From NCBI RefSeq assembly GCF_001750685.1, contig NZ_CP017269.1:4753416-4817415 (forward strand): a DNA stretch of 64,000 nucleotides. Reading direction: 5' to 3'. Origin of the DNA: Geosporobacter ferrireducens (GTDB lineage: Bacteria > Bacillota > Clostridia > Peptostreptococcales > Thermotaleaceae). Each line of letters begins with the position of its first letter. Position 1 is the first letter of the stretch. Of this stretch, positions 8,066 to 16,422 are shown in pieces. Position numbers and translations under genes: made by a program. The notes under the pieces were generated by a model, which worked only from the letters and a program-made list of their open reading frames with translations, searched no databases and was not told the DNA's origin.

Positions 8066-9385
8066 ATGAATATGAAAAGAGAAGAGAGGACATTCAATAC
8101 AAATTTTATATTGTTTTTGCTTGGCAGGGTAGTATCTGACACAGGGACGAGTATTCAAATGATGATTATGCCATTATATATTATAGATGCTGGCGGTTCC
8201 GCTGCAACAATTGGAGTGTATTCTTTCTTTTCTCTACTGCCAGCCCTGCTGGTCTACCCTTTTGCAGGGGTTCTAGGGGATCGGTTGAACAGAAAAACGA
8301 TAATGGTGATAACGGATTTTATGAGTGCTGGTGTAATTGTAGCCTTAGGCATCCTTTCATATTTGGGTATGATGAGGATTTCCTTATTGTTAATCGTTCA
8401 GGTAATCATATCCTTGTTAAACGGTTTGTTTGAACCAGCTACAAGGGGAATGCTGCCTCAACTTGTGGATAAAGATGCGTTGGCACGCAGTAACTCCATT
8501 GTCTCCTCAACAAGGACTGCGGCGCTTCTGTTAGGTCCGGTTATTAGTGCAGCCTTATATGCTGGCTTTGGAATTACGATGGTATTCTTTGTTAATGGGA
8601 TTTCATTCTTGTTGTCGGGAACGAGTGAGATGATGATCAGATATACTCATGTAAAACGTCAAGCAGCAGGGGGTATATCAGGAATTTTCAATGATTTATT
8701 GGAGGGTATTAAATTTATTTTGACAAACAATATTATTCGTAATCTATGCTATTTCTTTTTAGTCATTTACTTTATAATACAACCAATTTTTAGCGTGATT
8801 ATCCCGCTGTTTTTTAAGACCCATTTACAATATTCCGATGTATATTATGGTTATTTGCAAACGATTATTATATTAGGGGCTTTACTAGGAAGCGTTTCGG
8901 TGGGATTTTTGTTTGGAAAAGAGGGGAAAGTCTCAAAGTCTCTTGTAGTTGGCAGCACTTTGCTCTTAAGCACCATGCTGGCATTTTCGGTTTTGATATT
9001 TCCCAGAAGCTTATTGCTGTTAGGAAATGATACGATCCTATATTTTGCTTTATTGGCAGGCGTTCTTAGTCTGTTCAGTGCTGCAAATATATTTATCTCC
9101 GTTCCGGTACAGACATATATTCAGCGGGAAACGCCCAACGAATATATGTCGCGGGTTTTTTCATTGGTGAGCATGATCTCCCGGGGAGGAATACCTCTGG
9201 GTGCATTGGTATATGGAATTGTCCTGGAAAGGGTTGAGATGCATTGGACCGTTCTAGCTGTTGCTTTATTGATGTTATTCATATCTGTCGGTTTTGTAAC
9301 ATCTTTGCTGAAACATAATCCTGAGGAGAGTAAAACGGAGGCGAAGGACCTTTTGAATGCCTTGTTTCCCAAGGTCAAAGATTGA
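8066..9385 (+). CDS. MFS drug exporter
   Basis: A 439-residue major facilitator protein with about twelve hydrophobic segments. The motif-A loop reads GVLGDRLNRKTIM and the later part resembles macrolide-efflux MFS members (SNSIVSSTRTAALLLGP, ETPNEYMSRVFSLVSM). It follows rph in the same direction, so export of rifamycin-like or related compounds is inferred. The start is the ATG at 8066 behind GGGGG at seven bases. The longer frame would begin at a TTG inside the hairpin at 8026-8045 and lacks a ribosome site. Confidence 0.88.
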   Translation: MNMKREERTFNTNFILFLLGRVVSDTGTSIQMMIMPLYIIDAGGSAATIGVYSFFSLLPALLVYPFAGVLGDRLNRKTIMVITDFMSAGVIVALGILSYLGMMRISLLLIVQVIISLLNGLFEPATRGMLPQLVDKDALARSNSIVSSTRTAALLLGPVISAALYAGFGITMVFFVNGISFLLSGTSEMMIRYTHVKRQAAGGISGIFNDLLEGIKFILTNNIIRNLCYFFLVIYFIIQPIFSVIIPLFFKTHLQYSDVYYGYLQTIIILGALLGSVSVGFLFGKEGKVSKSLVVGSTLLLSTMLAFSVLIFPRSLLLLGNDTILYFALLAGVLSLFSAANIFISVPVQTYIQRETPNEYMSRVFSLVSMISRGGIPLGALVYGIVLERVEMHWTVLAVALLMLFISVGFVTSLLKHNPEESKTEAKDLLNALFPKVKD

Positions 9386-9423
9386 TATACTTAATTGCAC
9401 AGACAATATTTTTTTCAAAGATG

Positions 9424-9451
9424 TGTAACGTTTTAGCAAAAAATGCGACTA
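9424..9451 (+). promoter_or_regulatory. ECF-type promoter of the sigma/anti-sigma operon
   Basis: TGTAAC (9424-9429), a 16-bp spacer, then CGACTA (9446-9451). This is the classical ECF pattern (AAC at -35, CG(A/T)C at -10). It lies 23 bp before the start codon of the ECF sigma gene, which implies autoregulation. Confidence 0.8.
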
Positions 9452-9473
9452 ATTATATGAAAGGGGGATTTTA

Positions 9474-9962
9474 GTGAAGCAAATAGAGCAGTTATATATA
9501 CTTTATAAAAAGGATGTTTATATGTATTTGCTTTCTTTGACACATAATTCCAGCCTTTCAGAAGATCTATTATCAGAAACCTTTGTCAATGCCATATCTG
9601 CTATTGGGAATTTTAAAGGACAGTCCTCCGTGAAAACATGGCTCTTTTCTATTGCCAGAAATCTGTGGCTTCAAAGAATGAGAAAAGAAAAATATACAGT
9701 TGAATATAATGATCTTTTAGAATTGTATGTATCAGACAGTATGGATGAAAGGCTGATCACAAAAGAAACCGCGGAAAGAATCGCAGGTTTAATATTGGGA
9801 AAAGACGAACGTACGCAGAAAATCATAAGCATGCGTATAGCGGGTTACAGTTTTGCTGAAATTGCGCATGAGGTAAATATGTCGGAAAGTTCGGCAAGGG
9901 TTATAGATTTCCGGGCGAAAAAGTGGATGAAGGAAATCTTGGAAAAGGAGGGATTGCGTTGA
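9474..9962 (+). CDS. ECF-family RNA polymerase sigma factor
   Basis: A 162-residue two-domain sigma factor. Region 2 spans residues about 5-70 (EDLLSETFVNAISAIGNFKG, SSVKTWLFSIARN) and region 4 lies at residues about 110-155 (MRIAGYSFAEIAHEVNMSES, then SARVIDFRAKKWM). The linker is short and there is no extra C-terminal domain. The start is GTG with GAAAGGGGG before it. The next gene, a zinc-finger anti-sigma factor, starts inside the stop codon (TTGA), so the two are translationally coupled. A promoter of the ECF type precedes it. Confidence 0.92.
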   Translation: MKQIEQLYILYKKDVYMYLLSLTHNSSLSEDLLSETFVNAISAIGNFKGQSSVKTWLFSIARNLWLQRMRKEKYTVEYNDLLELYVSDSMDERLITKETAERIAGLILGKDERTQKIISMRIAGYSFAEIAHEVNMSESSARVIDFRAKKWMKEILEKEGLR

Positions 9963-10483
9963 ATATATCTTGCGATGTAGTATCTGACTTGATACCACTG
10001 GTAAAAGACGGTGTTGCAAGTGAAGACAGCGCCGCTATCGTTAATGCGCATATCCAAAATTGTGAAAGTTGTAGAGAGGCATTTAAAACCTTTATGCCTA
10101 TAGACCCCATCCGTGTGAAAGATGAAAAGATAATCTTTGCAATTAAGCGGAGTATTTTAATAACCCAATTGATTATTCTTATGGCAGGTGCTATTATCGG
10201 CGTTGCCCTCTCAAATTCTATGGGCATGTTTTATAACTTTATGATTATGCCAGCCATTGGCGGTGTTTCACTCTTCGTACTTAAAGGGAAATGGTATTTG
10301 GCTCCGCTTGTAATTTTTATGCTCACCTATCTATGGCAAGCTGTAGAGGGAATTTTGTCAGGTGAATTCAGCTGGATTGTCCTGTATAGTGGATTATATT
10401 ACAGCATTATCTATACCGTCTTGGTTGGCATTGGGCTCGTCATTGCGATGCTTTTGAGATTTGCATTTAAGAAAGAAGGTTGA
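9959..10483 (+). CDS. Zinc-finger anti-sigma factor, multi-TM
   Basis: A 174-residue membrane protein. The N-terminus has the anti-sigma zinc pattern (Cys near residue 5, then AHIQNCESCREAF giving HX3CX2C), the ZAS/zf-HC2 type that holds an ECF sigma factor. Three or four hydrophobic segments follow (about residues 62-170). It starts with TTG overlapping the sigma stop, with AAGGAGGG six bases upstream. The extra membrane segments suggest direct sensing in the membrane instead of the single-pass form. Confidence 0.85.
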   Translation: MNISCDVVSDLIPLVKDGVASEDSAAIVNAHIQNCESCREAFKTFMPIDPIRVKDEKIIFAIKRSILITQLIILMAGAIIGVALSNSMGMFYNFMIMPAIGGVSLFVLKGKWYLAPLVIFMLTYLWQAVEGILSGEFSWIVLYSGLYYSIIYTVLVGIGLVIAMLLRFAFKKEG

Positions 10484-10487
10484 AAAA

Positions 10488-11255
10488 ATGGAAAATAGAA
10501 AAAAGCCTATATTAAGAATACTTGCAGGATTTGCAGCCGCAGTACTTATTGCCGGTATGCTTTTTATTACCAATTCCTTTGTCGGCAATCCAATATCGGC
10601 AATGCTGGCAAACAAGGTTATAAAGCAATATGTGGATCAGAACTATTCCTCGTTGGATTTAGAAATAGAAAAAGCAAGTTATAATTTTAAAGATGGTGCC
10701 TATATGGCCAGGGTAAAGTCCAAGACAAGCATTGATACGAAATTTGCTGTGTATTATCGGGATGGCAAGGTTCAGCGGGATGATTACGAAAGCTATGTTC
10801 TAGGAATGTTTAATACACTGCAGCGGTTTTCGGAGGAATATTCTGCTGTTGCGAAAAATATCATAGCAAAAGAATTAGGATATCTAAACAATAAGACCAT
10901 GGTGATGGTTCATAAGGAAATCTACGAAAATCCAGGTGATATTGTAGAATTAGATATGAAGTTTGATAAGACCCTGCCGATCCGTGCAGAAGTCACACTT
11001 CAGCTTGATTTAGCCGATCATTCCATAGAAGGTATTGCAAAAGTGTTAACGGATGCCCATAAAGCTTTTGCAGAAAATGATTGTTATTTCGATCAGTATG
11101 GGCTGTATGCAGAAAATGACGGGATGCTTATCATGATAAGCGGTGTTACACCCGCTGATATTGAAAGTGGTGAGCTGGCAGGACTGCTTGAAGCGGCAAA
11201 GGCAAATGACAGTGCAAGCGGAATAGGTGTTTTTATTAAAGAACAAAAGAAATAA
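10488..11255 (+). CDS. Membrane-anchored extracytoplasmic protein, YfjL-like
   Basis: A 255-residue protein with one N-terminal hydrophobic anchor (ILAGFAAAVLIAGMLFITNS) and an exported domain of about 220 residues. The segment starting NPISAMLANKVIKQYVDQNY resembles YfjL-like/DUF3139-type Bacillus proteins; this is a recollection of the pattern, not a firm assignment. It begins 4 bp after the anti-sigma stop, so it is third in the ECF operon and may be the sensor or the main product of the stress response. The ATG at 10488 is preferred to the ATG at 10461 inside the anti-sigma gene, although its ribosome site (AAGAAGG) is modest. Confidence 0.65.
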   Translation: MENRKKPILRILAGFAAAVLIAGMLFITNSFVGNPISAMLANKVIKQYVDQNYSSLDLEIEKASYNFKDGAYMARVKSKTSIDTKFAVYYRDGKVQRDDYESYVLGMFNTLQRFSEEYSAVAKNIIAKELGYLNNKTMVMVHKEIYENPGDIVELDMKFDKTLPIRAEVTLQLDLADHSIEGIAKVLTDAHKAFAENDCYFDQYGLYAENDGMLIMISGVTPADIESGELAGLLEAAKANDSASGIGVFIKEQKK

Positions 11256-11352
11256 CTTAATAGGGAACGGAAAAAGGGTCATCATAAGCAAATTAAAAGA
11301 AATTTATGGGAATTTGATAAAGACAAATCAAAGGAAAAAGGGATATATTGAC

Positions 11353-11382
11353 TTGACAGCCTGTAAATAGAATTGGTAATAT
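11353..11382 (+). promoter_or_regulatory. Promoter of the first AraC gene
   Basis: TTGACA (11353-11358), an 18-bp spacer and TAATAT (11377-11382). A Fur-like box covers the expected transcription start just downstream. Confidence 0.6.
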
Positions 11383-11388
11383 TTAATT

Positions 11389-11407
11389 GAGAATGAGAAT
11401 TAAAATC
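11389..11407. promoter_or_regulatory. Fur-like box at the AraC promoter
   Basis: GAGAATGAGAATTAAAATC matches the 19-bp Fur consensus GATAATGATAATCATTATC at 14 of 19 positions and can be read as three tandem NANAAT hexamers. It lies 7-25 bp downstream of the -10 element. Confidence 0.55.
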
Positions 11408-11501
11408 AAACACTTTATAAATTTTCCTTAATTAGGAAGTGTAATTTGATTGTATTTATATTTCAATAATGATCATCAGTGCTGGAAGGTTGTTGTTTGT
11501 A

Positions 11502-12494
11502 ATGAAAAAAGAAGTTCAAAAATATAGGATATTTAATCCCCAAAATAGAAATTGTTCTGTATGCGCGGTGTTCAACAGTATTTACGGCTCAGATTCTTTT
11601 CAAAAAGAGATGGATATACCTGAAGAAGCTGGGAAAGGCTATTGCCGGAGAACTATTGTCAAGCCATCAATGGAAATCAATATCTCTGATGTGACTTTTT
11701 ATGAAAGGATAACAATGAAGGAAAGTCTGAGAAATCCTCAATATTGTCTTGCTTTTTGTTTGGGAGAAGCACTTCAGTGGAGTGTTGAAGAGAATAAAAA
11801 GGAATATGTTCTGGAATGTGGGGAGAGCTATATATTCGATGGAAACCAAGGAAACAGTATATGCAGCTATAATCCGGGACAGCGTTTTTGGGGAGTTAGT
11901 GTACAGTTGGACGCTGAAACCATAGCAAATTTTGTTCATCATATGGGAAAAGAGCACTTTTGCCATGGGCTATCCTATGGAAACAGTCTTTTTTATAAGA
12001 GAAAATTTTCACCTGCCATTAAGTTGATTCTAAATGATATGATGAACTGCCGCTATGGGGATCATGTAAAAAGAATATATCTGGAAGGGAAAATATTGGA
12101 ACTGGTTGCTGTTTATATAGACGAAATCATTTGTGAAAATGGAGCACTGTATTCTTCTGTGAAGCTTTCTTCAGCAGATGTCCTGTCACTTCATAAAGCC
12201 CGAAAGGTTGTTGATGAAAATATGGCTTCCCCACCAACCATAGGGAAACTTGCAAGGATGGTATGTTTAAATGAATATAAGCTTAAAGCAGGCTTCAAGG
12301 AATTGTTTGGAATGCCTGTCCATGCCTATATTATTGATAAAAGGCTGGAGCGGGCACGGTTTTTAATGGAGGACAAAAAGCTGAGGGTGACGGAAGCGGC
12401 CCTGCTGGTAGGCTACAGTGATGCCAGTCATTTTGCTGAAAAGTTCAGAAAAAAATATGGCATTAATCCGTCAGAATACACGAAAAACCTATAG
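11502..12494 (+). CDS. AraC-family regulator (YbtA-like context)
   Basis: A 330-residue regulator. The C-terminal two-HTH AraC domain occupies about the last 100 residues (ARKVVDENMASPPTIGKLAR, VTEAALLVGYSDASHFAEKF, then KYGINPSEYTK). The N-terminal 220 residues are an effector-binding half without a recognised motif. AraC proteins of this kind sit beside half-size ABC pairs and, in the known cases (YbtA, PchR), sense ferri-siderophores; that role is inferred from the neighbours. The ATG at 11502 has GGAAGG 12 bases upstream; the longer start at 11469 has no ribosome site. A Fur-like box precedes it and a strong terminator follows. Confidence 0.85.
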   Translation: MKKEVQKYRIFNPQNRNCSVCAVFNSIYGSDSFQKEMDIPEEAGKGYCRRTIVKPSMEINISDVTFYERITMKESLRNPQYCLAFCLGEALQWSVEENKKEYVLECGESYIFDGNQGNSICSYNPGQRFWGVSVQLDAETIANFVHHMGKEHFCHGLSYGNSLFYKRKFSPAIKLILNDMMNCRYGDHVKRIYLEGKILELVAVYIDEIICENGALYSSVKLSSADVLSLHKARKVVDENMASPPTIGKLARMVCLNEYKLKAGFKELFGMPVHAYIIDKRLERARFLMEDKKLRVTEAALLVGYSDASHFAEKFRKKYGINPSEYTKNL

Positions 12495-12504
12495 AAATAC
12501 TACT

Positions 12505-12552
12505 TTTCAGGAACAGCGAAGAAAGGACTTCGCTGTTCCTGAAATACTTTTT
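12505..12552 (+). terminator. Strong intrinsic terminator after the first AraC gene
   Basis: A 17-bp perfect stem (5' arm 12505-12521, 3' arm 12528-12544, 6-nt loop) followed by TACTTTTT. It separates the AraC gene from the ABC pair, which therefore needs its own promoter near the Fur box at 12621. Confidence 0.9.
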
Positions 12553-12620
12553 GGCATAAAACTTATCCCATTTGGCGTAGAAGAAAGAGATAAAAGTGAG
12601 GTATTATTGATATATTAAAT

Positions 12621-12639
12621 GATAATGAAAATCAATATC
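12621..12639. promoter_or_regulatory. Fur box before the first ABC pair
   Basis: GATAATGAAAATCAATATC matches the Fur consensus at 17 of 19 positions. It lies 20 bp before the TTG start of the first ABC gene and just after an AT-rich TATATT, where bound Fur would block transcription or early elongation. Confidence 0.8.
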
Positions 12640-12658
12640 TATGAAGAAGGTGAAAATA

Positions 12659-14497
12659 TTGAACAACACTGCTGAAACAAAGAAAAAGACAGGTATTTCC
12701 CGTCTGCTGGAGATTGCAGGGGAAAAACGGGGATTGCTGATCCTTTCAGGGATACTGTCCGTTATAAGCACGATACTGATGTTTGTTCCCTTTGCGGCTG
12801 TATACTTTATTGTGGCGGAGTTGTTAAAAAATGCAGCCAATCCGGCATTAAGCGATATGGCCCTTATTCGTCAATGGGGGCTATGGGCGATCCTCTCTCT
12901 CTTAGGCTCCCTTATATTTTTATACGGCGGCACCATGGCCTCCCATATCGCAGCCTTTCGTATCCTGTACAGTCTTAGAATACGCTTAGCCCAGCACTTG
13001 GCTAAGCTGCCCATGGGCTATCATACGCGGCAGTCTTCGGGAGCCATAAAGAAAACGCTGGAGTTGAGCGTGGAGAAAATCGAAGGCTTTATTGCCCATC
13101 AGTTGCCTGACCTTATAGGAGCTGTGGCACTGCCGGTGATTATGCTGGGTACCATGTTTACCCTTGACAGGTCCATGGCGCTGGCTTGCGCTGTTCCTAT
13201 CATTGCTGCGTATTTGCTGCAATCCATCGTCTTTTATGGTGAGAAAGGAAAGGCAGCCATGAAGCAGCACCATGACGCGCTGGAACAGATGAATGCCGCT
13301 GGGGTCGAGTATGTGCGGGGGATGCCTGCGGTGAAGGTATTTGGCCTTACGGCAAAAACATTTTTGAGCTTTCACCACGCCATTACCGATTTTCGGGATT
13401 GGGCAGTAGAATATACAAAATTTTGCAAACGACCTTATATCATCTTTATGACCATCCTGACATCTATTTTGTCCTTTATTCTTCCCGTGGGGATCCTGCT
13501 GTTGAGCAGGCAGCCGGACAACCAGGCATTTGCTTTAACATTCATGCTTTTTCTCGTACTGGCACCCGGTTTATCCGTCCCTATGATGAAGTTAATGTAT
13601 TTAGGAGGAAATATGCGGCTTATTTCTGAGGGTGTGGAACGGATCGACAATATATTCGCTCAAAAACCCGTTGTTGAACCGGAAGTCCCTAAAACACCAA
13701 AAAGTTATAGCATAGAATTTGATCATGTAAGTTTTTCCTATGACAACCAGGATGCTGCCACCCGCAGCGAAGCGCTGACCTGTGTAGCTTTTTCCGCAAA
13801 AGAGAAGGAAATGACCGCCTTGGTGGGACCCTCCGGCAGTGGGAAATCCACCATAGCCAATCTGATCCCGCGGTTTTGGGATGTTACATCAGGCAGCATC
13901 CGCATCGGCGGAGTGGATATTCGGGAGATGGGTACGGAGAAGCTGATGGAGATTGTATCTTTTGTGTTTCAGGATGTGCATCTGTTCTATGACACCATTG
14001 AGGAAAATATCCGCATGGGCCGTAGAGATGCTACCGCTGCCCAGGTCATTGAGGCGGCAAAAGCGGCCTGCTGCCATGAATTTATTGAGCGGCTGCCCCA
14101 GGGGTATCAAACGAAAATCGGAGAAGGCGGCACCTATCTTTCGGGAGGAGAAGCACAGCGTGTTGCCATTGCAAGGGCGATTCTCAAAAATTCCCCCATA
14201 TTGGTGCTGGATGAAGCTACTGCCTTTGCCGATCCGGAAAATGAAGCAAAGATACAAGAAGGGCTAAGAACTCTCATCAGAGGAAAGACAGTCATCATTA
14301 TTGCTCACAGGCTTTCTACCATCCGTGAGGCTGACCAAATCCTCGTGGTGGATGGCGGGCAGATTGTGGAAACCGGCAAGTGCGAGGATTTGGTCAAACA
14401 AAAGGGGTTGTACCACCGCATGTGGGAGGCCCATATGGATGCAGGAGCATGGGCTCTTTCTAAAGATCAAAAAACAAAGGTGGTGAATGCATCATGA
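12659..14497 (+). CDS. ABC half-transporter (permease-ATPase), YbtP/IrtA-like
   Basis: A 612-residue exporter-fold half transporter: six membrane segments (residues about 30-310) and an ATPase domain with GPSGSGKST, LSGGEAQRVAIARAI and LVLDEATAFADPENE. The DEATAFADPENE form of the D-loop is typical of siderophore-type importers with exporter fold (YbtPQ, IrtAB). It overlaps the next half transporter by 4 bp (ATGA), so the two make a heterodimer. The start is taken as TTG at 12659 with AAGGTG seven bases upstream; the in-frame ATG at 12641 lies directly against the Fur box without a ribosome site. Uptake of a metal-chelate is inferred. Confidence 0.88.
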   Translation: MNNTAETKKKTGISRLLEIAGEKRGLLILSGILSVISTILMFVPFAAVYFIVAELLKNAANPALSDMALIRQWGLWAILSLLGSLIFLYGGTMASHIAAFRILYSLRIRLAQHLAKLPMGYHTRQSSGAIKKTLELSVEKIEGFIAHQLPDLIGAVALPVIMLGTMFTLDRSMALACAVPIIAAYLLQSIVFYGEKGKAAMKQHHDALEQMNAAGVEYVRGMPAVKVFGLTAKTFLSFHHAITDFRDWAVEYTKFCKRPYIIFMTILTSILSFILPVGILLLSRQPDNQAFALTFMLFLVLAPGLSVPMMKLMYLGGNMRLISEGVERIDNIFAQKPVVEPEVPKTPKSYSIEFDHVSFSYDNQDAATRSEALTCVAFSAKEKEMTALVGPSGSGKSTIANLIPRFWDVTSGSIRIGGVDIREMGTEKLMEIVSFVFQDVHLFYDTIEENIRMGRRDATAAQVIEAAKAACCHEFIERLPQGYQTKIGEGGTYLSGGEAQRVAIARAILKNSPILVLDEATAFADPENEAKIQEGLRTLIRGKTVIIIAHRLSTIREADQILVVDGGQIVETGKCEDLVKQKGLYHRMWEAHMDAGAWALSKDQKTKVVNAS

Positions 14498-16236
14498 AAA
14501 ATTTCTTCTACAATATCTCAAGCGGCAATCCCAAGACCCTTGTTATGCCATGCGTTGCTTCCTTTTTAGAGGGTATTTGCAAAATTGTTCCTGCAGCTCT
14601 CGTCTTTGATGTATTCAATACGGTTTATTTATCCTTTGCAAACCCAGGAATACCGTTAAACACCGGAAGATTATGGAGAACATGGGCCATGCTCATAGGG
14701 TGGATGATTGTACAGTACCTGACCTCCGGCTTTGCTTACAGCAAAACCTTTACAGCAGCTTATGATGCCTCTGCCAATGGCCGAACCGCCCTTGCCGAGC
14801 ACCTGCGCAAGCTGTCCTTAGGATTTTTGGGCAGCCGTGACCCGGGGGACCTGACCACCATGATGTTGAGTGACTATGCTTCTGTAGAAACAACCATCTC
14901 CCACTATGTTCCGCAATTGGTTAGTGCAACGGCCTTTCCAATCATTATATTTATTGCTTTGATATTTATCAATTGGCAAATGGCCGCCGCCATGTTTGTG
15001 GCGCTGCCCTTTTCCCTTATCATCGTTTGGCTTTCAAACGGACTTCAATTGCGTCTCGGTAAAAGCCATGTGAAAGCAAAGGTGGACAGCGCCAGCCGTT
15101 TGCAGGAATACCTGCTGGGTATGCGGGAAATTAAATCCCATAATCTGAGCGGTCAGCGTTTTCAAAGACTTCAGGAAGCTTTTGCCCGCCTGATGAGAGA
15201 GTCCATCCGGATAGAAGGGTTGATCGGTCCCGTAATGATGGTGGCTATTGCACTGATGCGGTCGGGACTTACACTGATGGTTTATGCGGGGACCTTTCTC
15301 CTGATGGGGGGCCAGCTGACCCTTCCTGTTTTCCTTGCATTCTTACTGCTGGGTACCCGTGTATTTGATCCCATGACTATGGTGCTTGTCAACTATGCGG
15401 AAATTCGTTATTCCGTTCTGAGTGCGGAGCGTATCATGGAAATCCGCCATGAAAGACCATTGCCCGGTAAAGATGATGCTCCAGCGGGAAACCATATTGA
15501 ATTCCAGAATGTTACCTTTGCCTATGAGAACACTAACGTGCTGAAAAATGTATCTTTTTCTATCTCGCCCAAAAGCATCACTGCCCTGGTAGGACCCTCC
15601 GGCAGCGGCAAGAGCACAATAACACGGCTTATGGCAAGGTTTTGGGATGTGCAGGGGGGCAGGATACTGATTGACGGCAGAGACATAAAAGATATGGACC
15701 CGGAAAAGCTGCTGTCCCGCGTTTCCATGGTCTTTCAGGATGTGTACCTTTTTAAGGATACCATCGGCAACAACATCAGGGTTGGAAAAATGAACGCTTC
15801 CCAGGAGGAAATCCAGTGGGCGGCGAAGAAAGCCTGCTGCCATAACTTTATCATGAAGCTGCCCCAGGGCTATGACACACCTGTGGGGGAAGGGGGCTGC
15901 ACCCTTTCAGGCGGCGAAAAGCAGCGGTTATCCATTGCCCGGGCACTTTTAAAGGATGCGCCTATTGTGCTCCTTGACGAAGCCACTGCATCCCTTGACC
16001 CGGAAAATGAAATCCAGGTACAGCGCGCCATTAATGCCTTGGTCAGCAATAAGACCGTGGTGATCATTGCACACCGTCTAAAGACCATAAAGGGAGCAGA
16101 CAAGATTATCGTTTTAGAGAATGGAAAAGTGGTAGAGCAAGGGGTTCATGAAGAGCTGTTGGCAAAGGAAGGCCTGTATCAGCATCTATGGAGCCTGCAG
16201 CAGCAATCGTCAGGCTGGAGCATGAAAGCATCATAA
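14494..16236 (+). CDS. ABC half-transporter (permease-ATPase), YbtQ/IrtB-like
   Basis: A 580-residue partner of the preceding gene: six membrane segments, then GPSGSGKST, LSGGEKQRLSIARALL and VLLDEATASLDPENE. Both ATP sites of the pair look canonical. The ATG overlaps the preceding stop, so the subunits are made together. The substrate is not readable from the sequence; the Fur box and AraC regulator point to an iron or other metal chelate. A terminator follows at 16287. Confidence 0.88.
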   Translation: MKNFFYNISSGNPKTLVMPCVASFLEGICKIVPAALVFDVFNTVYLSFANPGIPLNTGRLWRTWAMLIGWMIVQYLTSGFAYSKTFTAAYDASANGRTALAEHLRKLSLGFLGSRDPGDLTTMMLSDYASVETTISHYVPQLVSATAFPIIIFIALIFINWQMAAAMFVALPFSLIIVWLSNGLQLRLGKSHVKAKVDSASRLQEYLLGMREIKSHNLSGQRFQRLQEAFARLMRESIRIEGLIGPVMMVAIALMRSGLTLMVYAGTFLLMGGQLTLPVFLAFLLLGTRVFDPMTMVLVNYAEIRYSVLSAERIMEIRHERPLPGKDDAPAGNHIEFQNVTFAYENTNVLKNVSFSISPKSITALVGPSGSGKSTITRLMARFWDVQGGRILIDGRDIKDMDPEKLLSRVSMVFQDVYLFKDTIGNNIRVGKMNASQEEIQWAAKKACCHNFIMKLPQGYDTPVGEGGCTLSGGEKQRLSIARALLKDAPIVLLDEATASLDPENEIQVQRAINALVSNKTVVIIAHRLKTIKGADKIIVLENGKVVEQGVHEELLAKEGLYQHLWSLQQQSSGWSMKAS

Positions 16237-16286
16237 ATAGGATCAGGGAAATAGCATATTTCTCATATTCCGGAAGAACACGATTT

Positions 16287-16333
16287 ATTTAAGGAACGGT
16301 GAAGGCATGTTCCTCTGTTCCTTAAATATTTTT
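16287..16333 (+). terminator. Terminator after the first ABC pair
   Basis: Arms ATTTAAGGAAC (16287-16297) and GTTCCTTAAAT (16317-16327) are perfectly complementary, followed by ATTTTT. The 19-nt loop is long. Confidence 0.75.
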
Positions 16334-16422
16334 GACATAGCACCTATTTTAAGCTGGTATGAATTTTCAAAGGAGATGAATCTATTACCAATTGATTTCT
16401 TTAATAACGGGGAGTGATACCA

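Noticed and set aside
12986..14257. Long minus-strand frames opposite the ABC genes
   Set aside because: They mirror the GC-rich coding frame of the plus strand, have no ribosome sites and no family motifs; the same holds for other antisense frames over 14264-25211.
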